The notes: generated from the sequence alone by a model not told the origin. A stretch of DNA of 64,000 nt from UBA7803 sp963822255 (GCA_963822255.1 CAWGGV010000008.1:806001-870000); one strand, 5' to 3'. Numbered from the stretch's first letter, positions 48,084-57,049 are shown. Program-made: numbers and translations.

Positions 48084-48484
48084 GCCTGTTCACCGAGTTG
48101 GAATCCGCCGCGGCCGGTGAGCGCCGCCCGCTCGGCGAGGTGCTGGACGCCCTCGCCTTCGACGCGGCCGGGCTGCTGCCGGCCATCGCTCAGGATGCCG
48201 ACTCCCGTGACGTGCTGATGCTCGCCTGGATGAGCCGCGAGTCGCTGGAGATCACCCTGCGGGAAGGCTACGCGTGCTATCAGTCGCGGCGCCGAGGTCT
48301 GTGGCGCAAGGGTGAGACCTCCGGGCACCGCCAGCGGATCCGGGAGATTCGCTTCGACTGCGACGGCGACGCCGTGCTGCTGCTGGTGGAGCAGACGGGC
48401 CCCGCCTGTCACAGCAACCGGCCGAGCTGCTTCTACCTTGCCCTGGAGGGCAATCAGGTGCGGGTGACCACCGATCGCTGCTGA
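48080..48484 (+). CDS. hisI: Phosphoribosyl-AMP cyclohydrolase (HisI-like)
   Basis: Opens the adenine ring of phosphoribosyl-AMP in histidine synthesis; 134 residues, the single-domain form. It has the motifs MLAWMSRESLEITL, YQSRRRGLWRKGETSGHRQ, RFDCDGDAVLLLVEQ (Mg2+/Zn2+ Asp and Cys residues) and GPACHSNRPSCFY. The start is GTG 48080, within the aminopeptidase stop. No other his gene is nearby; coupling of an orphan hisI to a peptidase is odd. Residue spacing matches HisI well, so the call is firm although its context is not. Its last codons contain the -35 of the cysS leader promoter. Confidence 0.88.
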   Translation: MSLFTELESAAAGERRPLGEVLDALAFDAAGLLPAIAQDADSRDVLMLAWMSRESLEITLREGYACYQSRRRGLWRKGETSGHRQRIREIRFDCDGDAVLLLVEQTGPACHSNRPSCFYLALEGNQVRVTTDRC

Positions 48485-48492
48485 CCTATAAT
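48464..48492 (+). promoter_or_regulatory. Sigma-70-type promoter for the cysS leader
   Basis: -35-like GTGACC (48464-48469, 4 of 6) and perfect -10 TATAAT (48487-48492), spaced 17 bp. The start of transcription would fall near 48499, one or two bases before the leader ATG at 48501, which suggests a leaderless or near-leaderless transcript. Confidence 0.6.
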
Positions 48493-48500
48493 TCCGCGCG

Positions 48501-48578
48501 ATGTATCACCTTCCCGGGCATAGCTGTTCGATTCCGTGTTACGCCTGCCGCGGCCGGCGCCCTGCCGTCCGTCGGTGA
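48501..48578 (+). CDS. Candidate Cys-rich leader peptide of cysS
   Basis: Open frame of 25 codons (MYHLPGHSCSIPCYAC, then a basic tail) right after the TATAAT. Three cysteine codons lie within eight residues (9, 13 and 16). It is followed after 8 bp by a strong GC hairpin, and then by cysteinyl-tRNA synthetase. The order promoter, amino-acid-rich peptide, hairpin, matching synthetase is that of amino-acid attenuators. It is too short for statistics, and T-rich sequence after the hairpin is weak, so it remains a candidate. Confidence 0.4.
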   Translation: MYHLPGHSCSIPCYACRGRRPAVRR

Positions 48579-48586
48579 CCGGCAAC

Positions 48587-48605
48587 CGCGCGCCACCGGC
48601 GCGCG
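48587..48605 (+). promoter_or_regulatory. GC hairpin between leader peptide and cysS
   Basis: Perfect 8-bp stem CGCGCGCC-ACC-GGCGCGCG, followed by gttcctcg, so only a poor U-tract. It could be an attenuator, a ribosome-pausing element or an mRNA-stability stem. It ends 34 bp before the cysS ATG. Confidence 0.55.
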
Positions 48606-48639
48606 TTCCTCGATAGACGCGGAATCACCGGAGCAGCTC

Positions 48640-50040
48640 ATGGAACTGAAACTTCACAATACGAAGAGCGGCCACAAGGAGCGCTTCGTGCCCCTGCACC
48701 CGGACCGGGTGACCATGTACGTATGCGGACCGACCGTCTACGGCCGAGTCCACATCGGCAACGGCCGGCCGGCCGTGGTGTTCGACGTGCTGTACCGGCT
48801 GCTCGAGGTGCTCTTTCCGACGGTCGAGTACGTCCGCAACATCACCGACATCGACGACAAGATCAACGCCGCCGCGAAGGCGAACGGCGAGCCCATCGGC
48901 GTGCTGGCCGAACGCTTCACGGCCGCCTACCGGGAAGACGTGGCGGCGCTGGACACCCTGCCGCCCACCGAGGAGCCCCGGGCCACCGAGCACATATCCG
49001 AGATCATCACCATGATCGAACGCCTGATCGAGCGTGGTCACGCCTACGAAAGTCAGGGCCATGTGCTGTTCCACGTGCCGTCGGATCCGGACTACGGCAG
49101 TCTGTCGCGCCGCTCGCTCGAGGACATGGTGGACGGCGCCCGGGTGGAGGTGGCGCCCTACAAGCGTGACCCCAAGGATTTCGTGCTGTGGAAGCCGTCC
49201 ACCGACGATCTGCCGGGATGGGAGAGCCCCTGGGGCCGCGGCCGGCCCGGCTGGCACATCGAGTGCTCGGCCATGATCGCGAAGCACCTGGGCGAGACCA
49301 TCGACATCCACGGCGGCGGCTCGGACCTGGTCTTCCCGCACCACGAGAACGAGGCCGCCGAAAGCCGCTGCGCGCACGACGCCGGGGAGTACGTCCGCTA
49401 CTGGCTGCACAACGGCATGCTCACCATGGGTGAGGAGAAGATGTCGAAGTCCCTCGGCAACATCGTCACCATCCACGAGCTGCTTACCCGTTATACCGGC
49501 GAGGTGCTGCGCTACGCGTTGCTGTCGGGTCTCTACCGTCAGCAGCTCGCGTTTTCCGAGGACCTGCTGGTACAGGCGAGAAACAGCCTCGACAGGCTCT
49601 ACGAGGCCCTCCGCGGCGTCGAACCGGCCGCCGCGCTCACTGCCGGGGATTTTGCCGGCCTGCCCCCCGGGCAGTATCCGGAGGCCGTCATGGAAGCCCT
49701 CTGCGACGACCTGAACACCCCTCGTGCGCTGGCCGCCATGCACCGGATCGCCGATCGGGTGCATAAAGCTGCCGATGCCGCCGAGCGCACCGCACGCCAG
49801 CGGGAGCTGCTGGCCGGCGGCTGGTTGCTGGGCCTGCTCCGTCGCACCGTTGAGGAGCACTTCCAGACGGGCGCTGGTCTCGACGCCAGCGAGATCGACG
49901 GGCTCATCGAGCAGCGGAACCTCGCCCGCCGCAATCGCGATTTCCAGCGCGCCGATGCCATTCGTGACGAGCTCGCCGGCCGCGGCATCGAGCTGGAGGA
50001 CAGCCGCGACGGCACCCGTTGGAAAGTACGGGGAAGCTGA
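48640..50040 (+). CDS. cysS: Cysteinyl-tRNA synthetase
   Basis: Charges tRNA-Cys; class I synthetase of 466 residues, full length. It has Zn ligand Cys29 in YVCGPTVYG, HIGN (38-41, the HIGH motif), WHIECSAMI, SDLVFPHHENE, and KMSKS (267-271). The C-terminal anticodon region is ordinary. ATG 48640 is preceded by GGAGCAG. The 155-bp leader upstream holds a promoter, a Cys-rich small frame and a hairpin. The monooxygenase gene follows 16 bp downstream. Confidence 0.95.
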   Translation: MELKLHNTKSGHKERFVPLHPDRVTMYVCGPTVYGRVHIGNGRPAVVFDVLYRLLEVLFPTVEYVRNITDIDDKINAAAKANGEPIGVLAERFTAAYREDVAALDTLPPTEEPRATEHISEIITMIERLIERGHAYESQGHVLFHVPSDPDYGSLSRRSLEDMVDGARVEVAPYKRDPKDFVLWKPSTDDLPGWESPWGRGRPGWHIECSAMIAKHLGETIDIHGGGSDLVFPHHENEAAESRCAHDAGEYVRYWLHNGMLTMGEEKMSKSLGNIVTIHELLTRYTGEVLRYALLSGLYRQQLAFSEDLLVQARNSLDRLYEALRGVEPAAALTAGDFAGLPPGQYPEAVMEALCDDLNTPRALAAMHRIADRVHKAADAAERTARQRELLAGGWLLGLLRRTVEEHFQTGAGLDASEIDGLIEQRNLARRNRDFQRADAIRDELAGRGIELEDSRDGTRWKVRGS

Positions 50041-50056
50041 TGCCGGGCTGCCGGCC

Positions 50057-51250
50057 ATGACGTCCATCGGTATCGCCGGCGGCGGCATCGGCGGATTGAC
50101 CCTGGCGCTCGCCTGCCGGGAAGCCGGCTTCGAGGACGTCACCGTCTACGAGCAGACCGGCAGTCCGGACGCGCCGGGTGCCGGCGTGCAGCTCTCGCCG
50201 AACGCGACCAAGGTGCTCGCCGCGCTCGGCCTGAAGGCGGAACTGGCCGCGACCGCCTTCTATCCCCGCGCCGTGCACCTGCGGACCTGGCGGACCGGCT
50301 ACCTGGTGGCGACCCGACCGCTCGGAGAGTTCTCCGAGGCCCGATACGGGGCCCCGTACTACCACGTCCACCGCGGCGATCTTCACGCCCTGCTGGTGCT
50401 GGCGGTGGAGTCTCGGGGCATCCGGCTCGAGCTCGGCCGGCGTTGCGTCGGCGCCGGTCAGGACGGCGCGGGCGCCTGGCTCGAGCTCACCGACGGCCGC
50501 GTCCACCACGACGTGGTGGTGGGTGCTGACGGCATTCACTCGCTGGTGCGCGAGAGCCTGTTCAGCCGCGACGAGCCGCGGTTCACCGGCCATCTCGCCT
50601 GGCGCGGCATGGTGCCGGCGGCGGCGCTGCCCAAGCGGCTGATCCCGCCGACGGTCACTGCCTGGCTGGGTCCAGGACGTCATTTCGTGCACTACTACGT
50701 GCGCGGCGGCGAGCTGGTCAACTTCGTCGGCGTGGTGGAGTCGGAGCGCTGGACCGGCGAGTCGTGGCGGGAAGCCGGCGACCGAGAGGAGCTGGCGGCG
50801 GAATTCGCCGCGTGGCATCCCATGGTGCGCACTCTCATCGACGCCGAGGGCGAACTTTTCAAGTGGGCGCTCTACGACCGCGACCCCCTGCCCGCGTGGA
50901 CCCGCGGCGCGATCACCCTGCTCGGCGACGCCTGTCATCCCATGCTGCCTTACCTGGCCCAGGGAGCCGCCATGGCCATCGAGGATGCCTGGGTGCTGTC
51001 GCGAATGCTCGAGCGCTGGGAAGATCAGCCGCAGCGCGGGCTCGTCGACTACGAACGCTTCCGCCGCCAGCGCACCGCCAGAGTGCAGCGGGAGTCCCGG
51101 GCCCAGGGGCAGGACTACCACCTCAAGGGCCGCTGGCCGGCGCTGCGCCGCAACCTCACGCTTACCCTGGGCAGCCGCTACCTGCCGGAAATCGCCATGA
51201 GCCGGTTCGACTGGCTGCACGGCTACGACTGCGTGCGCGGATTCGACTAG
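50057..51250 (+). CDS. FAD-dependent monooxygenase (salicylate-hydroxylase-like)
   Basis: Group A flavin hydroxylase, 397 residues: GGGIGGLTLALAC (FAD Rossmann), VVVGADGIHSLVR, and GDACHPMLPYLAQGAAMAIEDA (the second FAD motif). It probably uses NAD(P)H to hydroxylate an aromatic acid or related small molecule. The closest pattern is the NahG/6-hydroxynicotinate type, but the substrate is not defined. It follows cysS by 16 bp and may share its transcript. No ring-cleavage genes are nearby. Confidence 0.86.
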   Translation: MTSIGIAGGGIGGLTLALACREAGFEDVTVYEQTGSPDAPGAGVQLSPNATKVLAALGLKAELAATAFYPRAVHLRTWRTGYLVATRPLGEFSEARYGAPYYHVHRGDLHALLVLAVESRGIRLELGRRCVGAGQDGAGAWLELTDGRVHHDVVVGADGIHSLVRESLFSRDEPRFTGHLAWRGMVPAAALPKRLIPPTVTAWLGPGRHFVHYYVRGGELVNFVGVVESERWTGESWREAGDREELAAEFAAWHPMVRTLIDAEGELFKWALYDRDPLPAWTRGAITLLGDACHPMLPYLAQGAAMAIEDAWVLSRMLERWEDQPQRGLVDYERFRRQRTARVQRESRAQGQDYHLKGRWPALRRNLTLTLGSRYLPEIAMSRFDWLHGYDCVRGFD

Positions 51251-51351
51251 CACGCGAGCGCGGCCGGAGGACGCTTCGCAGCACCCCATCGGTCGATCCC
51301 ACCGGGCAACTGCGCTACGTTGGCGGTCTGACTCCCTCGAGGCCGACCGTC

Positions 51352-52800
51352 ATGAGCAACGACGCCTTCGCCGGCAACGTCCGCCGGTTCACCGCCGAGC
51401 GCTGGGACGCGAGCATCGTCCCGACCCTGTGCGACTATGTGCGGATACCCAACAAGTCACCTGCCTTCGACCCGGAGTGGGAGGCTCACGGTCACATGCA
51501 CCAGGCCGTCCGGCTGCTGGAGGAGTGGGCGCGCCAGACCGGGGTACAGGGTCTCACGACCGAGGTGGTCACCCTGCCCGGGCGGACACCGCTGCTGTTG
51601 CTGGAGGTGCCGTCCACGGGCCCGGCAGCGGCCGCAGGCGCAGCTCCGCTCGGAACGGTGCTGCTGTACGGCCATTACGACAAGCAACCCGAGTTCGACG
51701 GCTGGGAGCCCGGGCTCGGCCCCTGGCAGCCGGTGCTGCGGGAGGGCCGCCTGTACGGTCGCGGCGGCGCCGACGACGGCTATGCCCTGTTCGCGTCCCT
51801 CACCGCCATCGCCGCGCTGCAGGCCGAGGAACGGCCGCACGGCCGCTGCGTGCTGCTGATCGAGGGCTGCGAGGAAAGCGGCAGCTACGACCTGCCGTTC
51901 TACGTGGAGGCGCTGCGCCAACGCATCGGCGAGCCCGACCTCGTGGTGTGTCTGGACGCGGAGTGCGGCAACTACGACCAGCTCTGGATCACCACTTCGC
52001 TCCGGGGCATGCTGCCCGGCGTGCTGTCGGTGGCCGTGCTGGCGGAGGGCCAGCATTCCGGAGCTGCCGGCGGCATCGTGCCGTCCAGCTTCCGACTTCT
52101 GCGCGACGTCATGGACCGGGTGGAAGACCCTCACAGCGGCCGTCTGCATCCGTCCCTGTACGTGGACGTGCCGGCCGAGGCCAGAATCCAGCTCGAACGG
52201 GTGGCCGGCGAGCTGGGCGGCACCGTCACCAGCCGTTTCCCCTGGCTTCACGGCGTGCAGGCGGAATGCGACGACCCGGTGGAGCTGCTGCTGAACAACG
52301 CCTGGCGGCCGAGCCTGGCAACGGTGGGGCTCGGCGGCGCGCCCGACGTCGGCAATGCCGGCAACACCCTGCGCCCGGCCACCCGCGCCAAGCTGGTGTT
52401 CCGGCTGCCGCCGACCCTCGATGCGAACGAGGCCGCGCGGGCGGTCAAGGCAGAGCTGGAGCGGGACCCGCCGTACGGCGCTCACGTTCGCTTCGAGCTG
52501 GAAAGCCCGCAGAGTGGATGGCACGCGAAGCCGCTGGCAGGCTGGCTCGACACGTCGGTCCGGAACGCCTCGCGCACGTGCTTCGGTCCGGACGCCATGC
52601 AGATGGGCATGGGCGGCACCATCCCTTTCATGAAGATGCTGGGCGACGCCTACCCGGAGGTCCAGTTCCTGGTGACCGGAGTGTTGGGGCCGCGGTCCAA
52701 CGCCCACGGCCCCAACGAGTTCCTGCACCTGGACACCGCCAGGCGCCTCACCGCCTGCGTGGCGATGGTGCTGGCCGACCATGCAGAAAGAAGCCGGTGA
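51352..52800 (+). CDS. M20 family metallopeptidase
   Basis: Zinc-dependent peptidase/deacylase of 482 residues, cytoplasmic. Metal and active-site motifs in order: YGHYDKQPE (His, Asp), GRGGADDGYALF (bridging Asp), IEGCEESGS (base Glu and ligand), LDAECGN, dimer-domain GQHSGAAGG, and final ligand SNAHGPNEFL. It resembles the M20 dipeptidase group (CNDP-like, about 470 residues). Its own short upstream region (100 bp) shows no clear promoter. Confidence 0.88.
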   Translation: MSNDAFAGNVRRFTAERWDASIVPTLCDYVRIPNKSPAFDPEWEAHGHMHQAVRLLEEWARQTGVQGLTTEVVTLPGRTPLLLLEVPSTGPAAAAGAAPLGTVLLYGHYDKQPEFDGWEPGLGPWQPVLREGRLYGRGGADDGYALFASLTAIAALQAEERPHGRCVLLIEGCEESGSYDLPFYVEALRQRIGEPDLVVCLDAECGNYDQLWITTSLRGMLPGVLSVAVLAEGQHSGAAGGIVPSSFRLLRDVMDRVEDPHSGRLHPSLYVDVPAEARIQLERVAGELGGTVTSRFPWLHGVQAECDDPVELLLNNAWRPSLATVGLGGAPDVGNAGNTLRPATRAKLVFRLPPTLDANEAARAVKAELERDPPYGAHVRFELESPQSGWHAKPLAGWLDTSVRNASRTCFGPDAMQMGMGGTIPFMKMLGDAYPEVQFLVTGVLGPRSNAHGPNEFLHLDTARRLTACVAMVLADHAERSR

Positions 52801-52886
52801 AGACACCTCGCCGCGGGCATTGAAATGCGCTGGGACGCCCATACCCTAAGGCCTGTCAAATCACGTGCTGCAGGTAGGTAGCGAGC

Positions 52887-55250
52887 ATGATGGAAAACGC
52901 CTCCCAGACCGCGACACCCCTTCCCGACGACGTGCTGCCGATCATTCCGGTACGCAACCTGGTGATCTTTCCGGGCGAAGTGGCACACGTTTCGGTGGGC
53001 CGCCAGATCTCCATCGATGCCGCGCGCGTCGCCGTGGAGGAGGGACGAAAGATCGGCGTCCTGCTGCAGCGCGATCCGGGCGTCGACGCACCGACCGGCG
53101 ATGACCTCTACGGCATCGGCACCATCGTCAGCATCGTCCGCTTTGTCACCGCGCCCAACGGCATGCACCACCTGATCTGCGAGGGTGAAGAGCGCTTTCG
53201 CGCCACTGGTTTCCTCACCGGCCTGCCTTACATGGCGACCCGCTTCGACGACATCCGCGAGCCGGAGCACGCCGATGCCGAGGTGCAGGCGCGGGTGCAC
53301 GCTCTGAAAGATCAGACCATCTCCATCACCAAGCTGCTGCCGGAAGTGCCGGTGGAGTTCGCCGCCACCCTCTCGGCGGTCGAGACCCCCGGTGCGCTAG
53401 CCGACCTGGTGGCCGGTTTCCTCGACGTCAAGGCCGACGAGAAACAGCGCATCCTCGAGACCCTCGACGTCCGGGCGCGCCTGGACCGGGTGCTGGCCCG
53501 CACCGGCGAACAGCTCCAGGTGCTGAAGATCACTCAGGAGATCGGCGCCAAGAGCAAACAGAAGATCGACAAGCAGCAGCGGGAATACCTGCTCCGGGAG
53601 CAGCTCAAGACCATTCAGCGCGAGTTGGGTGAGGAAGGCGGTTCGGCGGAGCTCGAAGAGATCTCCCACGCCATCGAAGAGGCAGGTATGCCGTCCGACG
53701 TGGAAAAAGAGGCGCGCAAGGAATTGTCGCGCCTCAAGGGCATGCCGGAGGCGTCCACCGAGCATTCCATGGTGCGCACCTATCTGGACTGGCTCACGGC
53801 GCTGCCCTGGGCGCGGATGAACGAGGAAGACATCGACATCGCCCGGGCGAGACGCGTGCTCGATGAGGATCACTACGGTCTCGATAAGATCAAGCGACGC
53901 ATCGTCGAGTACCTCGCGGTGCGCAAGCTGAACCCCCAGGGCCGCAGCCCCATCCTCTGCTTCGTCGGCCCGCCTGGCGTCGGCAAGACGTCGCTCGGCC
54001 GCAGCATCGCCCGGGCGCTCGGCCTCGAGTTCGTCCGCGCCAGTCTCGGTGGCGTGCACGACGAGGCAGAGATCCGCGGCCACCGGCGCACCTACGTGGG
54101 TTCGCTGCCGGGTTCGGTGATCCAGAGCATCCGCAAGGCGGGCACTCGTAACCCGGTGTTCATGCTGGACGAGATGGACAAGCTGGGCGCCGGCTTTCAC
54201 GGCGACCCGTCCGCCGCCCTGCTCGAGGTGCTGGACCCGGAGCAGAACGCGACCTTCACCGACAACTATCTCGGCGTGCCTTTCGACCTGTCCAAGGTGC
54301 TGTTCGTCGGCACCGCCAACGTACTGGACAGCATACCGGGGCCGTTGCGCGACCGCATGGAGGTGATCGAGCTGCCCGGCTACACCGCCGAGGAGAAGCT
54401 CGAGATCGCTCGCCGCTATCTGCTCGACCGCCAGCTCGCGCAGAACGGCCTGACCCGAGAGCAGGTAACCATGGACGACGATGCGCTCACCGAGATCATC
54501 GACGGCTATACCCGCGAAGCCGGGGTGCGCAACCTCGAGCGTGAGATCGGCGCGGTGTTCCGGCACGCCGCGGTGAGGATATCGGAAGGCGCCGTGACGT
54601 CGCTGCACATCGCCAAGGCGGACCTGCCCGCCATTCTCGGCGCGCGGAAGTTCGAGCACGAAGCGCAGATGCGTACCAGCGTACCGGGCGTCGCCACCGG
54701 GCTCGCCTGGACGCCGGTGGGCGGCGACATTCTGTTCATCGAGTCCACGGCCATTCCCGGGCAGGGCAAGCTGATTCTCACCGGTCAGCTCGGCGACGTG
54801 ATGAAGGAAAGCGCCCAGGCCGCGGTGAGCCTCGCCAAAGGGCGCCTGGCGTCGCTGCCCATCGAACGGGACTGGCTGAACCAGCACGACCTGCATCTGC
54901 ACGTCCCGGCGGGCGCCATTCCCAAGGACGGGCCCAGTGCCGGAGTGGCCATGTTCGTCTCCATCATGTCCCTGCTCACGGACCGCAAGGTCCGTAGCGA
55001 CGTGGCCATGACCGGCGAGATCAGCCTGCGCGGGCTGGTGCTGCCGGTGGGAGGCATCAAGGAGAAAACCCTGGCGGCGCTTCGCGCCGGACTCACCACC
55101 GTGGCCCTACCGGCCCGCAACCGGAAGGATCTGGAGGACGTGCCGGCATCCGCCCGCGAGCACTTGGAGTTCGTGTGGCTGGAAACGGTGGACGACGCCC
55201 TCGCCGTGGCGCTCGAGCCGGAGCAGGCGAGCCGCAGCGCGAGCGCCTGA
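52887..55250 (+). CDS. lon: ATP-dependent protease Lon
   Basis: AAA+ serine protease degrading misfolded and regulatory proteins; 787 residues. The N-terminal substrate domain is about 1-210, and Walker A is GPPGVGKT (361-368). Walker B is in VFMLDEMDK. The protease dyad is Ser684 in DGPSAGVAM and Lys727 in GGIKEK, spaced 43 as in E. coli Lon. Two adjacent ATG codons (52887, 52890) are possible starts. No sigma-32-type promoter is obvious in the 86-bp gap. A dyad repeat lies just after the stop. Confidence 0.96.
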   Translation: MMENASQTATPLPDDVLPIIPVRNLVIFPGEVAHVSVGRQISIDAARVAVEEGRKIGVLLQRDPGVDAPTGDDLYGIGTIVSIVRFVTAPNGMHHLICEGEERFRATGFLTGLPYMATRFDDIREPEHADAEVQARVHALKDQTISITKLLPEVPVEFAATLSAVETPGALADLVAGFLDVKADEKQRILETLDVRARLDRVLARTGEQLQVLKITQEIGAKSKQKIDKQQREYLLREQLKTIQRELGEEGGSAELEEISHAIEEAGMPSDVEKEARKELSRLKGMPEASTEHSMVRTYLDWLTALPWARMNEEDIDIARARRVLDEDHYGLDKIKRRIVEYLAVRKLNPQGRSPILCFVGPPGVGKTSLGRSIARALGLEFVRASLGGVHDEAEIRGHRRTYVGSLPGSVIQSIRKAGTRNPVFMLDEMDKLGAGFHGDPSAALLEVLDPEQNATFTDNYLGVPFDLSKVLFVGTANVLDSIPGPLRDRMEVIELPGYTAEEKLEIARRYLLDRQLAQNGLTREQVTMDDDALTEIIDGYTREAGVRNLEREIGAVFRHAAVRISEGAVTSLHIAKADLPAILGARKFEHEAQMRTSVPGVATGLAWTPVGGDILFIESTAIPGQGKLILTGQLGDVMKESAQAAVSLAKGRLASLPIERDWLNQHDLHLHVPAGAIPKDGPSAGVAMFVSIMSLLTDRKVRSDVAMTGEISLRGLVLPVGGIKEKTLAALRAGLTTVALPARNRKDLEDVPASAREHLEFVWLETVDDALAVALEPEQASRSASA

Positions 55251-55265
55251 AGCGGGCGATCGCTT

Positions 55266-55346
55266 CTTGTGGGAGCGATCTCTTTCCTTGTGGGAGCGAT
55301 CTCCAGATCGCGATTTCCCATCGCGGCCAGGAGGCCGCTCCCACAG
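55266..55346. repeat. Intergenic dyad repeat (REP-like), one full and one partial copy
   Basis: cttgtgggagcgatctc (55266) is a truncated copy. The full element at 55288-55346 starts tgtgggagcg and ends cgctcccaca, 10-bp inverted arms, with agatcgcgat inside. It lies between the convergent lon and HNH genes and could fold as an mRNA-end structure. The same sequence family forms the E2 linkers at 15.7-16.0 kb. Confidence 0.85.
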
Positions 55347-55353
55347 GCCGCTG

Positions 55354-55941
55354 CTACAACAGCCGGCTGTTGCGGCCGAAGCTGCGTTTCAGGAAATCCA
55401 TCTGGTCGCCGAGGATCCGACCGCTGTTGGTCAGCGCCAGGTACTCGGCGAAGTTCGGCACGTACGGCAGCGCGAGAAGCTCCATCCGGCAGTCTTCGGG
55501 CAGGCGGTTGCCCTTGTGGTGGTTGCAACGCTTACAGGCGGCCACCACGTTGTCCCACGTGTCACGGCCACGGCGGGACAGCGGCACCACGTGATCGCGG
55601 GTGAGCTCCCCGTCGGGGAAGGTCTTGCCGCAGTACAGACAAACGTTCAGGTCACGCCGGAACAGCGCCTCGTTGGTGAGCGGCGGCACCCCCCGCGCCG
55701 GCGCCATGATCTTGCCGTCACAGGCGATTATGCTGTGAATGTCGAGGGTGCTGCGCCGGGCGTTGACGCGGGAGTGTCCGCCGCGGAGCCTGAGGATCGC
55801 ATCGCCCAGGGTCCAGATCACGATCTCGCGAGCGTACAGGCAAACGGCCTCCTGCCAGCTCACCCATTCCACGGGTTTGCCGGAAATGTCCAGGCGCAGG
55901 ATGCGTGGCACCCGCTCCAACTCTGTGATGGTAGCGACCAT
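55354..55941 (-). CDS. HNH endonuclease
   Basis: HNH nuclease-domain protein, 195 residues. Zinc-finger-like CLYCGKTF and ACKRCNHHKGN flank the catalytic DHVVPLSRRGRDTWDN. The N-terminal 100 residues (ILRLDISGKPVEWVSWQEAVCLYA) match the common chromosomal HNH group of Proteobacteria rather than an intron or phage enzyme. ATG 55941 gives MVATITELERVPRILRL, as in homologues. Convergent with lon, divergent from the SPOR lipoprotein. Role unknown, perhaps DNA repair. Confidence 0.88.
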   Translation of the reverse strand: MVATITELERVPRILRLDISGKPVEWVSWQEAVCLYAREIVIWTLGDAILRLRGGHSRVNARRSTLDIHSIIACDGKIMAPARGVPPLTNEALFRRDLNVCLYCGKTFPDGELTRDHVVPLSRRGRDTWDNVVAACKRCNHHKGNRLPEDCRMELLALPYVPNFAEYLALTNSGRILGDQMDFLKRSFGRNSRLL

Positions 55942-55983
55942 GAGCCCTTCGGCGCGTCTCCTTACTACGCATGTGGCGCGCGT

Positions 55984-55992
55984 TGGTATAAT
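55984..55992 (+). promoter_or_regulatory. Extended -10 promoter (TGGTATAAT)
   Basis: TGnTATAAT in the 164-bp divergent gap between the HNH and SPOR genes. It points toward the SPOR lipoprotein, about 114 bp upstream of its ATG. No good -35 is present, as allowed for extended -10 promoters. Confidence 0.5.
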
Positions 55993-56105
55993 GGCCAATT
56001 GCCGTGGACGATTCAACGCGACTATCGTGACGGCGAAAAGTTTCGATCGGGTGAATTCTGGCGCGGGCTTTTGACAGGTTACGCGCCTCTCGGCAGAGTA
56101 GCGCC

Positions 56106-56909
56106 ATGAAACCATGCCAGGCCTGGCTCGCGGTCGGCGTGCTTGTCGCCGGCTGCGCCGGGCAGGCCACCCGTCCTCCGGCCAACGACGCCACCAGCAT
56201 TCCGGAACAACGGGGCTGGTTCTGCCAGCCCAGCGCGTCGGGGCAGGGCTGGCAGTGCGTCCAGAATGCGGAACTCGCCGAGAATCCCAAGCCCACACGG
56301 CCACCGCCCCAGCCGCGCACGTCGCAGAGCGCCCCCGCTCCCGCCGATGGATCTCCCCCGGCACCTGCTTCGTCCCCGGAACCCTTGTCTCCCCCGGAAC
56401 GCTTGTCTCCCCCGGAACCTGCTGCGTCCGTTCAGCCGACCGCAGGCCCGGTCACGCCCCCTGAGGCCGGTGCACCCGGGCCTGCCCCGGCGCCCGACGC
56501 CGACGCGGCGTCCGGCTCCGCTGGCGATGGCCAGCCGCTGGCGGCCGAATCCATGCCGGACTACGTGCGGCTGGCCTATCAGCCGGACAAACCCGAGCCG
56601 CTCACGGATCTGCCCGGCAGCTTCTATGCGCTGCAGGTACTCGCTATGCCGAGCCGGTCGTCGCTCGAGGCGTTCACCCGACGTCACGGCATCAGCAATG
56701 CGTCCGGCGCCCGGGTGGAGCGGAACGGTGAGCTCTACTACGTGCTGGTGCTCGGCGTCTACGAGACCAGGGCCATCGCCCGCAAGGCCGCCGCGCACCT
56801 GCCGCCACCGTTCACCAACACGCAACCGTGGATCCGTTCTCTGGCGTCACTGCAGGCAGCCATCAAGCGCGGCGACATGCTGGCCGGGCAGTCGGACACG
56901 TCTTCCTGA
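56106..56909 (+). CDS. SPOR-domain lipoprotein
   Basis: Envelope lipoprotein of 267 residues. The lipobox VAGC gives lipidated Cys17. A Cys pair (GWFCQPSASGQGWQC) follows, then a Pro-rich linker (about 65-130). The C-terminal SPOR-like domain (about 170-245: FYALQVLAMPSRSSLEAF, GELYYVLVLGVYETRAIA) would bind peptidoglycan stripped of stem peptides, often at the division site. The linker contains an 18-bp duplication (SPPERLSPPEP). An extended -10 lies upstream. Exact partner unknown. Confidence 0.8.
   Translation: MKPCQAWLAVGVLVAGCAGQATRPPANDATSIPEQRGWFCQPSASGQGWQCVQNAELAENPKPTRPPPQPRTSQSAPAPADGSPPAPASSPEPLSPPERLSPPEPAASVQPTAGPVTPPEAGAPGPAPAPDADAASGSAGDGQPLAAESMPDYVRLAYQPDKPEPLTDLPGSFYALQVLAMPSRSSLEAFTRRHGISNASGARVERNGELYYVLVLGVYETRAIARKAAAHLPPPFTNTQPWIRSLASLQAAIKRGDMLAGQSDTSS
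56384..56418. repeat. 18-bp tandem duplication in the Pro-rich linker
   Basis: cttgtctcccccggaac occurs twice, at 56384-56400 and 56402-56418, period 18, in frame. A related atctcccccgg stands at 56351. Confidence 0.88.
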
Positions 56910-56983
56910 AACCGGGCGCGCCGGCGCGGCGGCGGGAATCGCCCGGGTAGAAATTGTTTCCGCCACGGAAGCCACCGTCCGGT

Positions 56984-57012
56984 TGTTTCCAGCCGGTAGC
57001 AGGTATCTAATG
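56984..57012 (+). promoter_or_regulatory. Promoter for the TonB-dependent receptor
   Basis: -35 TTGTTT (56984-56989) and -10 TCTAAT (57007-57012) with 17-bp spacing, 37 bp before the GTG start. A Shine-Dalgarno AAGGAGGGGAG lies at 57035-57045. Confidence 0.5.
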
Positions 57013-57049
57013 CGGTGACGGTGCTGACGACCAGAAGGAGGGGAGATTC

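Noticed and set aside
48625..50142. Open frame of 505 codons opposite cysS
   Set aside because: Antisense shadow of cysS with low-complexity His/Gln/Arg-rich product and no start signals.
55991..56074. Small frame of 27 codons starting inside the extended -10
   Set aside because: Its ATG overlaps the TATAAT itself, so the transcript would not include it.
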